64,000 nt of DNA. Source: Adiantum capillus-veneris (Eukaryota; Streptophyta; Polypodiopsida; Polypodiales; Pteridaceae). Below the pieces are notes generated by a model that made no database searches, was not told where the DNA came from, and saw only the letters and a program-made list of their open reading frames with translations. Below are positions 22,251-31,603 of the stretch, piece by piece. The translations under genes and the position numbers were made by a program. The first letter of the stretch is position 1, and the number at the start of each line of letters is the position of its first letter. The stretch is taken from NCBI GenBank assembly GCA_014529385.2, contig CM043960.1, forward strand, positions 122,255,043-122,319,042, in the 5' to 3' direction.

Positions 22251-23092
22251 GCCCCTCTCCTTCTTGTAAATGATCCCCAATATCTCACATAGCACCCCAA
22301 CACTCTATGCATGAGGAGAGACTTAGGCATAGCAACCACTTTGTGAGCTTCACTTTTGGTGTGAGAGAAGCTTTCAAGCTCACATTGCAAGTGAGAGAGT
22401 GTGAGTTTAGAATCTCAAAACCACTATTTTATATGTTCCTCCATTCACAATATATTGAAGTTTGGTTCATCAACGAGGTGATTCGACATTCAAATCTTCG
22501 TCCTTCCACTTGTGCAATACGGTTTGGTGAATTCAAGGTGACTTGTGTATTTTAGGTTTCTATCATTTGATCTTGTTTGAGAAAGTGTTTTAGTGTGTTT
22601 TCATTGCCAATTTTGTGTCCATTGTAAGAGGGTATTGTGGTGAGAGGTCTCCCACACCCTAAGACAGTGTGTGTGTGTATTGATAATGTTTAGCATTCAC
22701 TAAGCATTGAGTTAGTTTTGTACAAGCTCTATGATAGCATCATAATGAACCATCTCTATTTGTAATCACAAACAAGTATTACGCAAGTTCCATTCCTCTC
22801 TCTCTTCCCTTGCTCTAGCTCTCTCTGCTCCATTTGGTGTGTCTTGATGTGAGATTGCTTGTGTGTGTTTTGTGTCGCATCTTCTTGGTTGTGAAAAAAT
22901 CTCTCTTGCGTCCTAGTTTGTATCCCATAACTAGGTGGTGCCCCTATCTTGTTTGGGTTTGGTGTTTTGTTGTGATTGTGGTTGCCCTAGCCCCAATTGA
23001 GCAGCAAGGGAGCCTTGAGAGGTGTTTAAAAGTCGCCTCTCTTATTGCCCGCCCCGATACTGCCTCAGCATGAGCAGCCTCGCATTCTAACA

Positions 23093-23326
23093 TTGAGAGT
23101 ACACCGACTCACCAAGGTGCAGTCTAATCGTACACTTGTATAGCTTATCAAGATCCTCCCACTGAAACTGAGTCATGTGCATATCTTCAGTTCTAGCCGC
23201 ATAGGCAATATGCAACTTTTTCTTCTTTTGGGCAAGCACATCATGCATTTGGTTCTTCCAAAGCTGAAAATTAGTGCCGTCAAACTTGTTTATGTCATAA
23301 ATGTTACGGTCTTTGCTAGTAGACAT
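23093..23326 (-). pseudogene. CopC gag N-terminus, truncated
   Basis: About 78 residues starting MSTSKDRNIYDINKFDGTN. The FDGTNFQLWKNQMHDVL motif is the standard start of plant copia Gag (UBN2 / gag-polypeptide type). It ends at HLGESVYSQ, where GypB sequence takes over. The start Met is the first in frame and sits right after the leader. Only the first part of the capsid-forming protein is present, so it cannot function. Confidence 0.8.
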
Positions 23327-24697
23327 GGTGTCAAAACTACCAAAAGATTCTGGGAAAATTTTGGCAGAGTCTCCTTTGTATTTTGGACTTTATCAACCAA
23401 AATACGAGACCAAATGACCAAGTATGTCACTCATAAAGCATAAAACAAGGCAACGCCTCTCAAAAGCACAATGTGGTGCATAAATTGTCAAATTGACCAT
23501 AGACCGCCAACTCGGTATTAAAAGCATCTATACCACTCTATACATGTCCTATGGCGAGTCCTCGTAAGGGATGCTCCATCTACTTGTATCACCAAAGGTA
23601 TCTCCACATTTGAGAATACCCCAGCTCAATGAAAACCTCACACGATCGACCCTCAACAATGTAGGTTATGTAGCAAAATGTATAGCCAAGTCTGAGAAAT
23701 GGCTATCTTCCAGACCAAGTCTCAAAAATGACCGGAACTACCGTACTAGCCAAAAGATGGCTCCACAAAAGCGTACAATGGCAGTATCCACAAATACATA
23801 AAAGTCTCTTAGGACGCTCAAACATGCATCAAAAGCATGTGCATGCAAATAAACATCCCTGCGGGGAGTCAACCTCTCTCAAAAGAGATCAAACACTGTC
23901 AAAAACTATGTATGTATGCATAAACAACTGATCCCACTAGAACCAGAGTATCACAAGCACTGAAACTTGTAGCATGTGAGTTGATGTTGATGCCATAGTC
24001 AAAGCCAAGATCGAGGCCGACAAGCACAGACAAAGCTAACCCAGTTGCTCTATGTACCTATAGTCGAAGAAGAGAATGCCGTTAAACTCCCACTCTATGT
24101 GTGTGTATGAGGTCACTCCGAAAGAGGCTACACACTCCCAAATGATCCGTGAACTCTCGTAAATGGAAGAGACTACGACAATGGTACTTGTAATGTCTAT
24201 GGAATCTCTGTAGCACAAACTACCAAAAGAAGGCTACAAAATGCAACTCCTGAACCGTAGCTCGCATGAGGTTTCTGATGGCTCGAATGGCTCCAAAAGG
24301 GGGGTAAAACCCTAGGACACTGGATGGAAACTCTCTCGAAAAGCTAAGTTTTCCGATGCCAAAATTGGAACCCTGTTTGCACTCTTGAAAGTGTGCGTGC
24401 GCGGAAGAAATTTCGGGAATGAAACCACTCGGATGCCAGATGAAGGAGAGGAGCCGGGAGCACAATAAAAGAGAAAGAGGAATATGCACACACACCACCA
24501 TAGCCTCACACACAAGTTGGAGGGGGAGAGCTGACACATACTATGTGCCCCCTTTCTTTTTTCTCTATCTTATGCACTAAGGCACAATACACATTATACT
24601 TATTAGTGTTAGTGGCTCACACAAGTGTATAGTTGTACACTTAGGGTTAGTAGTAGTTAGTGATGGGCGGTCGGCCACATGGCCATTAAACCTAACA
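23327..24697 (-). repeat. CopC leader and 5' LTR
   Basis: Non-coding region upstream of the copia gag. The outer end reads TGTTAGGTTTAATGGCC on the minus strand at 24697, a typical LTR start. No protein in this stretch is supportable: the open frames on both strands lack motifs and overlap. LTR and leader could not be separated. Confidence 0.45.
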
Positions 24698-26343
24698 CTT
24701 GGCACGACAAGAATCATGCAATACTCCATATTTGAAATTGTATGATTACCTTAATGAACCAGGAGAAGCTAATTGTCCTTAAATTTTGACTGTCTGAAGC
24801 AAAACCAGAATGAATTTTGTAATTGCTTTATATTTAGATAATTTTTGAACTTTGTTTGAGAATGTATGTTTGAAATGGATTGAATCTTTCTTTAACCTAT
24901 CTTGATGCCGATTTGAGAATTACTAGACTATGGAATTAATACCGGTTTCAATGACTTGTGATTTACTCCTGGGTAGAGTGCGAAAGAATTGCTGCTTGAT
25001 AATGTCTGAACTTTAGAATGACGTAGACTGGTTGTTCGGGGAGTGTTTTGTTGTATGCTAAAAACCCTATGAACGACGCAGATTGATTGTCTTTGGAGCG
25101 TTTACTTGTATGCTTGAAACCTCCAAGTGACACAAGCTACATTATGGGGAGTGTTTGGTTGTATTTACGGGGAGACTGATGAGGTAGTCATTGAGTAGCA
25201 TCATGCCTAAGACCATCTATATGGGAGGAGTGTTAAGTGGCATTGTTCATTGTGTCTTGTAACATACATATGTGAGCATTTTTGCTGTATTGTGATTTTC
25301 CAACCACTGAATATTCCTAATTGGTGAGATTTCTTGGATATGTAATTTTAGTGCATCGACACACTCATTAAAGATCAACACGGTCTGGGAATGATGGCTA
25401 ATTTTGTTGCATCGGAATATCAAAAGCTCCAGAATGGAATGAGAAAACTGAAAGTCCCTTGGAATGACCCTCAAATATTTTTAAGCTAACTTGAGTTTTT
25501 TTGTAGATATATTGTAATTGCGGACGATTACTCTTCTTTCAAAGAGGTATGTCACAAAATGCTGACGTGCCAAGCCACCAATGTCCCGAGCCAACCTGTC
25601 GATCCCCATTGAGGGGCCTAAACCCTAGAAACAGCAAAAGTTCTCACCAATTTACAGATTCTCACCGAGTGAGGCAAATAATTAAAGAGCTACCAACTTA
25701 TAGGACCCCATCCAATGGGGCCTGAAATAATGAAGACACCCACACACAAAATTGCCTAGCACAAAAACTACCAATGTGACTATTGTACGAATGCTCTAGA
25801 TTCTATATTTACCTGTTGTTGATGTGGCAGAATGAACAAACAGTCCACATTCTGCATTGAAATGCTTGTGTGGCAGTGCTATACGGCCAACTTGACATGG
25901 CACTGTAGGGATTTTTGTGAATAGTGCTGATTGTTTTTGTGCTAGCTTTTGGAGGTCAAATGCTTTTGGATCTATAGCTTTTCATTTCTACTTTTGAAGG
26001 GCCGTGTGCCTTTAAATTCAACATGTGGACTCTCTTTGGGCTCTTTGCGAGAGCAGATGCAAAGCAGAGCCACCAAGATGTAAAGTGTTGAAGCAATATA
26101 AAGAAATACCAAAAAGGGTGCCAAGGTTTGGGGCCAATGTTCACATGGGGTGGAACTCCACCACTCCGCGTCTCATGTGTTGTGCATCTCTTTCCGTTCA
26201 GTTGTTATTGAAGTGCTTAAAGATTGTTCTATTTGTTCTTTTCTGTTGGCACGTGGTGCGATTCATAATGTGGTCCATGGATGTTAAGGCGGTTACGCCG
26301 CTAGCGGAAGCTAAATAGCAAGAACTCAACCAACAACAGAATT
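24698..26343. other. Unassigned spacer between CopC and GypD
   Basis: About 1.65 kb with no recognisable gene or element. It contains a diverged tandem repeat at 25017-25178. A plus-strand open frame at 26025-26318 has no motif and ordinary composition. This may be the original sequence into which GypD inserted; GAATT at 26339-26343 would then be one copy of its target duplication. Confidence 0.4.
25017..25178. repeat. Diverged tandem repeat, 54-bp unit, about 3 copies
   Basis: Units start at 25017, 25071 and 25125 (GAATGACG, GAACGACG, AAGTGACAC), each followed by a GGAGTGTTT/GGAGCGTTT-like core and TTGTATG. The third copy is the most diverged and its end is approximate. Confidence 0.6.
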
Positions 26344-26905
26344 TGTCAGACGAGGACGAAGCTTGACCCGCAGGCGCATGGAAACAACTAGGTGGGTGTC
26401 AAATCACCTACTCGACCTTCTAAGACAATCACTACTAAGGAAATCAAATCTAAGTTCTAAAATACGCAAGTGACTGAAATCCGTACTACGAACGAATGCT
26501 ATACGAAACAGGATCTAGAATCATTGAATCAATCTCAAACTCAAGGGGAAGTCTATGCACTAGGTAAGAACAACACCCTAAAGACTTGAACTGCAAAATC
26601 AACCTATAACCACTCCGTGTGGTAAACGCGTATGAAGACAGGCCAAAAAAATACACGTGATCGAAACTTGACCCCGATGGTACCAATGTGTAGCTCTACT
26701 CGTTGTGGTTCTATAGATATGCTGCACGCTCCATTCCGGCACACGAGTTGGAAGAAAACTCACACCGAAGCTCGTAGGAACTTACCACACATAGAAGCCG
26801 ATAGCGCGCACTCTTGGTATCTGTGCGTAGCTCTCGCCGTTGCTAACACAATGGCGGTGTCGCTTCTCCAATGGCGGCTCCGTAGCTCGCGTAGCAAGTA
26901 GATAA

Positions 26906-26938
<33 letters not shown>

Positions 26939-27224
26939 ACACAGTCACGGCGCTCAAAAACTCCCTTTGATTAACAATCTGAATCCCCTAGGTTACAAAA
27001 ACTTTGGCTTATATACCTCAGCCTTGGAGGTGAGAACATCTCTACTAATTACATCAGCAAGTGAAGTTACTTCGGGATTACAAGCTGGAAACTCAATTGA
27101 GTCCCATTACTTAATGAATGGCTCAATTCAAAATCAATGTCGGAAAGACATTTATTACAATCAATGGTTACAAAAATGATGAGTGTGAGCAAAAATGTGG
27201 GTGTGATCCTCTGCTGGCTCAACA
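26344..27224 (-). repeat. GypD 3' LTR
   Basis: On the minus strand it starts TGTTGAGCCAGCAG at 27224 and probably ends CTGACA at 26344. A TATA box lies at 27008-27015 in the context AGGTATATAAGCC, about 210 bp from the LTR start, matching GypA's LTR in position and flanking bases. A TC/GA microsatellite lies at 26910-26937. The left end is inferred from the terminal TG/CA and length (881 bp), without a second LTR to compare. Confidence 0.7.
27008..27015 (-). promoter_or_regulatory. GypD LTR TATA box
   Basis: TATATAAG on the minus strand. The surrounding AAGGCTGAGG...AAGCCAAA matches the GypA LTR (AAGGTATAAAAGCC), so the core promoter is conserved between the two elements. Confidence 0.65.
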
Positions 27225-27238
27225 TTCCCCCCCTCCGC
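27225..27238 (-). other. GypD polypurine tract
   Basis: GCGGAGGGGGGGAA on the minus strand, immediately before the TGTTGAGCC start of the 3' LTR. It is the expected primer site for plus-strand DNA synthesis. It lies only 36 bp from the stop of the 3' coiled-coil frame. Confidence 0.75.
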
Positions 27239-27273
27239 GTTCATGTCGTCCCTGACATGACTTTTATGCTTGG

Positions 27274-28902
27274 TCAATAAAGTCCTGTCGTCTTGAGCAT
27301 CTGCAAATGTGATTCGTATCGTAGGTTGCCGATGGTCAAGGTTGGGCCGAATATTTTGCTTTCGTGGGTGAAAAAGCCGGTGTAGAAAGCTTCTTCGAAT
27401 GTTTGCATGTGGAAGCTAGGCAAAAACATAATCCTCTGGTATAGAAGGTGCAACACTTTTGGAGAAGGCTGCAATGAAAGATCATACATCATATCAGTCA
27501 CTGTGTCGGCCGTCGATAGTAGACTTGAGGTCGTGGCTTTATCTGGCGCGAACACTTCAATGCAAGCTAAGAGAGGCCTGCAAATTTTCTTGAGCATCTG
27601 ACACGAAAGGTCAGGAGAGCCAGTAAAGAGCTTGATGGTGCCCGTTAGGGTTTTCACCATGTAGGCTTTACCTATTCTCTCTCTTGCCTTTGGTCCTGGC
27701 ATCCTGGGGTAATTAAGCCAATTTGGCTTCTTTTCTGCAATCCTGCCATGCTCTTTCCAGCTTCTGACTCTTGGCACCGGGCAGAAGGTTGCATTCTCCC
27801 GAATCTCCTTTGGTGCCTCCACCAAGTAGATGAGGTAGGTTGGGTATTTGTTCAGCCAACCTTTCCTCCATCTAGGCTGCGAATCTACAATCTTCTTTGA
27901 TTGTTCCTCTTTTGTGATGTCGCCTTCGTAAAGAGCGACATACTGCTCCTCCTCTATTATCTTTTTCATTTTTATCACTTCAAACTTCATCAAAGGGAAA
28001 GGCAGGTTGGGTTGCATCCACTCTTCATGGAGCACTTTTGTGTCTAATCCCTGAAGTCTAATGGAGATTAGGAGTCTCCTCTCCCATTCCATTTCTGCTT
28101 TGGCACTCTCCTCTGTTGACTTTGCTATTTGGTCATGGAGCCTTTGTTCTTCTTCTTCAGAGATTCCTGAAGTCGAGGCCACCTCGTGAACTGGGGCTGG
28201 ATCTTCAATTGTGGTTGCCTCTCCAGTTTCTGGTAGCTCTATGGCTGCTCCACCTGATTCTTCTTTTGGTGTCTCTGTCTCTCTTCTTTGTTGCTCTTGT
28301 AGATCTTGGAGCTGTTTGCGGAGGGTCTCATTCTCTGTTCTTAGTGTTTGATTTTCTAAAGTGAGCCTCTCCTTCGCTGCCAATGATCCCTCCGCAATGT
28401 GCAACCTTTGCACTTGCTCTAATCTTAGCTCTCTTTGTAAGCTTCGGACCTGGTCTTCCAGAGCTGGTACAAGAGCTCCCTCTTGTTCGGTTCCTGCTCT
28501 GCTAGCTCTAGGGGTAGTCCTGAGTATAGTGATTGTTCTTTCTTGGAGCTCGACTCTTTCCCTTAGCTCAATGAGCTCATCTTTAGCCGCCTCCAAGTCG
28601 TCTTCCATCCGCTCCCTTGCTTTCTGTGCACTTGTTACTTCTCTTGAAGCCTCGGCTAGCTGGAATATCAAGCCGTCTCTCTCGTTTTCCGCATCGTAGA
28701 GTGATGCTTTATGAATTTCAGATTCAGTCATAGCATCCTCTAATTTCCTCTGCAACTCGGCTTCCCTTTGTTTGGCTGTCTCAATCTCCACTTCCTTTGC
28801 CTTGGATCTTTCTTTGATCTTGTTGAGCAGTTCATGCACCATGTGCATTTCTTTTTCATCTTCATTTGTCAACTCTAAAGCTTTTTCTGCCACCACCTCC
28901 AC
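27274..28902 (-). CDS. GypD 3' block, coiled-coil protein (C-terminal part)
   Basis: 542 residues from the Met at 28902, but the same frame is open further upstream (through YTEEEALEAVYGIHLQ) and overlaps the end of the preceding frame, so this is probably the C-terminal half of one long protein. Residues about 1-220 form a long coiled coil rich in E, R, K, L and Q. A disordered stretch to about 270 is followed by a second helical part. The C-terminal 250 residues look globular, with aromatic-rich segments (PRWRKGWLNKYPTYLIYL) and a tail HESKIFGPTLTIGN. I do not recognise the family. It is the last coding sequence before the polypurine tract, the place of env-like or accessory ORFs in some plant gypsy elements. 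Confidence 0.6.
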   Translation of the reverse strand: MEVVAEKALELTNEDEKEMHMVHELLNKIKERSKAKEVEIETAKQREAELQRKLEDAMTESEIHKASLYDAENERDGLIFQLAEASREVTSAQKARERMEDDLEAAKDELIELRERVELQERTITILRTTPRASRAGTEQEGALVPALEDQVRSLQRELRLEQVQRLHIAEGSLAAKERLTLENQTLRTENETLRKQLQDLQEQQRRETETPKEESGGAAIELPETGEATTIEDPAPVHEVASTSGISEEEEQRLHDQIAKSTEESAKAEMEWERRLLISIRLQGLDTKVLHEEWMQPNLPFPLMKFEVIKMKKIIEEEQYVALYEGDITKEEQSKKIVDSQPRWRKGWLNKYPTYLIYLVEAPKEIRENATFCPVPRVRSWKEHGRIAEKKPNWLNYPRMPGPKARERIGKAYMVKTLTGTIKLFTGSPDLSCQMLKKICRPLLACIEVFAPDKATTSSLLSTADTVTDMMYDLSLQPSPKVLHLLYQRIMFLPSFHMQTFEEAFYTGFFTHESKIFGPTLTIGNLRYESHLQMLKTTGLY

Positions 28903-29051
28903 TGGCTTCGACTCTTCTAGTACGTTCTGCTCGTCCAGTTTCTCTTCACTTTCTTTTGTACTCCTTGTTTTTTCCTCTATCCCTCTCTGATCATCTTGTT
29001 TTTGTAGGTGGATCCCATAGACCGCCTCAAGGGCCTCTTCTTCAGTGTACC

Positions 29052-30428
29052 CTATCGCTGCCAGATCCCGGCCTTTTGCTGAATTGGATCTATCTCCTTT
29101 TCCTTGGTCCCGGCCTCCGGCTTTTCCATACCAGCCGTGTCCATCTCTACTGTGGTCTCTTCCACAATGATTTCCGTCTTCTTCCGACTTGGTACATCAG
29201 TAAAGGAGGGCTGATTGTCCTCAGTCATCTTGGCTTTCCCTTTGTTTGCTTGCCCGTCTTTCTCTTGAGGTTCAGTAGACTCATCTACTTTCTTCTTCCC
29301 CTTGTCGTCCTTTTTCAGCTCAGCTTTTAAAAGTTGTACTTCCTCTTCAGTGTATGGCTCGACAGGTTGCTGCTCCAGTATAGCCTCTGACTCCTCATAA
29401 GCTCTAATATATTGATCATATTGATCAACGTGTGGCCTGGATGAGCTAGTTCCGACTTTAGTGGGGTCTGGCATCCACTTTTCTTCAAAGTCCCCCTTTA
29501 GAGCTCTTTCCGCTCTAAACTGCTCCACCAGTCTTTCCATTCTTGCCGCTTTCTGACTTTTGGTTTGCTTGGGAGCAACCTTCTTCTTTGCTTTCTTCAT
29601 AAGCGGCTCATCCACATTCTCTTCAGGTTCTGAAACTATTTCTAGTTTCCTGCGTGCTCTTGTGGACGCCCTCTTGGATACTTCAACTCCTCCTATATAC
29701 TTTGGCTTCTCGTTGTTCATGGCAATTACTTGCTCGTGGATGTGTTGAGCGTAATTCACCTCTTTTGGCATATTGCTCTTCAAAGCCCATGTGATGGTAG
29801 TTGCAATGGCATGGGGTGGTGTCGTATACTTTTGCGGTCTTTTACTGCAAATATGGAGAAACTGGTTGTACATTCGGCAAAGGGTTGCCGCTCTTTGGTC
29901 TGCCATATCTCCATAGGTTGCATTCTGTTTCTTGGACCCATAAACCTCTATAGCCTCCCTTCTTTTCCTGACAGAGCTCCCTTTGTTGTGCAGCTTCAAT
30001 GCACCTGCAATGAGCTGTGGAGTGATATGTACCTCTACTTTCTCTCCATCTATTGCTGTCAATGTGGCTTTCCCATCCTTCTGAATGGAGGTTGCCAACT
30101 CATACACTCTTCTTGTATCTACACCTGATGGTCTCGAGGTGAAGAATCTGTGCAAGTCTGCCCTTTCCAGGTACCTGCTGATGTTCTCTGACCTGCTATA
30201 ATCCACCAATTCTTGTGGGATCATTGGTATATCCACCGCTTGCCCTTGAGGATCTCTGAAAGTCCCCTGGTAGATCTTTATTCCCTCTTGTTCCAGTACT
30301 GCTTCCTCCACCCAAGTTTTGGTTGGCTTGAGTGTTTCTGCTGGAATGTCAAAGGGTTCTGCTTCTGCAAGAGCATCTTTGATTGTCGGTCTTTTTCTCT
30401 TTGTTGCTAATGACTTGGCGGAATTCAT
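29052..30428 (-). CDS. GypD 3' block, N-terminal part
   Basis: 458 residues from MNSAKSLATKRKRPTIKD. Residues about 60-230 form a globular domain (LHRFFTSRPSGVDTRRVYEL, then ITPQLIAGALKLHNKG and AIATTITWALKSNMPKEVNY). It faintly resembles the plant-mobile-element domain class typified by Transposase_32; that resemblance is inference. A basic segment with ASTRARRKLE and KKAKKKVAPKQTK could be a nuclear localisation signal. The C-terminal third is acidic and disordered. The frame ends at 29052, one base out of phase with the following coiled-coil frame, so a frameshift mutation, a spliced junction or programmed frameshifting joins them. The palindrome leader lies immediately upstream. Confidence 0.6.
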   Translation of the reverse strand: MNSAKSLATKRKRPTIKDALAEAEPFDIPAETLKPTKTWVEEAVLEQEGIKIYQGTFRDPQGQAVDIPMIPQELVDYSRSENISRYLERADLHRFFTSRPSGVDTRRVYELATSIQKDGKATLTAIDGEKVEVHITPQLIAGALKLHNKGSSVRKRREAIEVYGSKKQNATYGDMADQRAATLCRMYNQFLHICSKRPQKYTTPPHAIATTITWALKSNMPKEVNYAQHIHEQVIAMNNEKPKYIGGVEVSKRASTRARRKLEIVSEPEENVDEPLMKKAKKKVAPKQTKSQKAARMERLVEQFRAERALKGDFEEKWMPDPTKVGTSSSRPHVDQYDQYIRAYEESEAILEQQPVEPYTEEEVQLLKAELKKDDKGKKKVDESTEPQEKDGQANKGKAKMTEDNQPSFTDVPSRKKTEIIVEETTVEMDTAGMEKPEAGTKEKEIDPIQQKAGIWQR

Positions 30429-30595
30429 GGATCCTGTAACTCCAATTTCAGAAGTTAGCGTCTTTTTAGTACTGAAAGCCGAAATGAAGCTTTTAACTAT
30501 TCAAATGACTTGAAAATTGAAACATGAGCTATTCAGGGCCTAAGGATGCAGGGTAGGTGAAAAAATATGCAAACTGGGCTCAAAATCATGCTGGA

Positions 30596-30617
30596 GACAT
30601 TATACGCGTATGATGTC
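30596..30617. repeat. GypD palindrome copy Q1
   Basis: 22 bp: half-site GACATTATACG followed by CGTATGATGTC, one mismatch from perfect symmetry. It is followed by TTTTGTGTCAAAATG and lies 168 bp upstream of the 3' block start. Confidence 0.9.
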
Positions 30618-30878
30618 TTTTGTGTCAAAATGACTTCATATTGGTTGTGCTTGTAGCTGATAGTGTATACATGAGTATCATATGCTTGGATTTGAGTTTG
30701 GATACCATTTGGTCAAGTTTATGCCAGTTTAGTCCAGTTCAGGCTCTTGGCAAAATTTTGAAAGGGAATTGGATTTTATGATCCAAATTGGATAAAACTT
30801 GGTGGTTCACCTTCAAATGGCATGTAGATCACTTCTGTTTGGTGGTTGAAGCCCTGAGGTGCCAAAATCACATAGTGA

Positions 30879-30900
30879 GACATCATACGCGTATGATGTC
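30879..30900. repeat. GypD palindrome copy Q2
   Basis: Perfect 22-bp palindrome: GACATCATACG and its reverse complement. It starts 283 bp from Q1. Confidence 0.93.
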
Positions 30901-31013
30901 TTTTAGTGTATTTTTGGACCAAATCTCTCTATAAGCTTGGATTTGGCTTTAGATAGGCTTATTCAGTGGATTTATGAAGTTTGGATAGATTTTGGGCTAA
31001 AAATGGCTCTGGA

Positions 31014-31035
31014 GACATCATACGCGTATGATGTC
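31014..31035. repeat. GypD palindrome copy Q3
   Basis: Perfect 22-bp palindrome with half-site GACATCATACG. It starts 135 bp from Q2, about half the usual interval. Confidence 0.93.
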
Positions 31036-31296
31036 TTTTGTGTCAATTTTGCATGGGATTGGTTCTGTGGACTCCCCATGTACTAGTGAAGGACTGTCCC
31101 TACTCAAATCTTGGTTTGGACTTGAGTATGTTGGATTTGGGCTAAAATAGGCTTTGGATGAAGGATTTTCCCTCAATTGGGCTAATGGGGTGATCCACTT
31201 GACCAAATGGTTCCAAACTTCATATGTAGCATGTATTAGATATATATAATGGATGTATGATGTCAAATGAGCAGTTTGGCTCTGTAAGTGCAAATA

Positions 31297-31318
31297 GACA
31301 TCATACACGTATGATGTC
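31297..31318. repeat. GypD palindrome copy Q4
   Basis: Half-sites GACATCATACA and CGTATGATGTC, one mismatch. It starts 283 bp from Q3. The downstream flank has TCAAAATG and CTTTTTGGT, as after GypA copy P1. Confidence 0.92.
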
Positions 31319-31581
31319 TTTTGTGTCAAAATGGTGCTTTTTGGTTCCAGATAGCTTATAGATGTGTTAATCAACAATCCTACAAAGTTTCAATGAGTTT
31401 GGAGTTATTTTGACAAAATTAGGACCAAAAATCAAATTTTATGGCCTACTTTGCATCTTTTTGGTTTTCCTTGGGTTTTCTAACTCCAATTCTCATGATA
31501 CTTGGTTCATAGGATGTGATTAACATGTGGAATGAGGCTATGCACTCAAATGTTGAAATGGATGTGAAAATCATGCTGTGA

Positions 31582-31603
31582 GACATCATACGCGTATGAT
31601 GTC
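31582..31603. repeat. GypD palindrome copy Q5
   Basis: Perfect 22-bp palindrome with half-site GACATCATACG. It starts 285 bp from Q4. Confidence 0.93.

Larger units (their letters stand above)
16407..23092 (+). mobile_element. GypB: degraded Tat-like Ty3/gypsy element, 5' part missing
   Basis: Plus-strand element with gag C-terminus/protease, RT, RNase H, a second archaeal-type RNase H, integrase, a polypurine tract and a 3' LTR. It starts abruptly at 16407 because GypA is inserted there, so its 5' LTR and most of gag should lie on the far side of GypA. Its 3' end at 23092 abuts copia gag sequence, into which it is inserted. Every domain is broken by stops or frameshifts. The dual RNase H places it in or near the plant Tat/Ogre group. 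Confidence 0.8.
20851..23092 (+). repeat. GypB 3' LTR
   Basis: The LTR follows the polypurine tract, with its start between 20851 and 20862 (first TG at 20862), and ends CTAACA at 23092. A TATA box (TATAAATAG, plus strand) lies at 22242-22250, followed by a pyrimidine-rich leader. It includes a 187-bp tandem duplication and a TC/C tract upstream of the TATA box. The matching 5' LTR is not in the window. At about 2.2 kb this is a long LTR. No ORF in it is supportable. Confidence 0.6.
23093..24697 (-). mobile_element. CopC: Ty1/copia 5' fragment
   Basis: Minus-strand remnant consisting of a copia gag N-terminus (23093-23326), upstream leader and 5' LTR. The LTR probably begins at 24697 with TGTTAGGTTTAATGGCC (minus strand). 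The inner LTR boundary and primer site were not resolved. The gag is cut at 23092/23093 by GypB, so the rest of the element should lie beyond the left end of GypB. Confidence 0.6.

Noticed and set aside
24220-24539. 105-codon minus-strand frame in the copia 5' region
   Set aside because: No motif; it lies within leader/LTR sequence and overlaps another open frame.
26025-26318. 97-codon plus-strand frame in unassigned sequence
   Set aside because: Unrecognised, with no splice context or conserved motif; ordinary chance length for this window.
27274-30428. Coiled-coil frames as an independent host gene
   Set aside because: They lie between the pol region and the polypurine tract and LTR of GypD in the same direction, so they belong to the element unless a survey shows otherwise.
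30596-31603. Palindrome region as an ordinary 283-bp satellite array
   Set aside because: Sequence between palindromes does not align as a tandem repeat beyond short flanks, and one interval is 135 bp.
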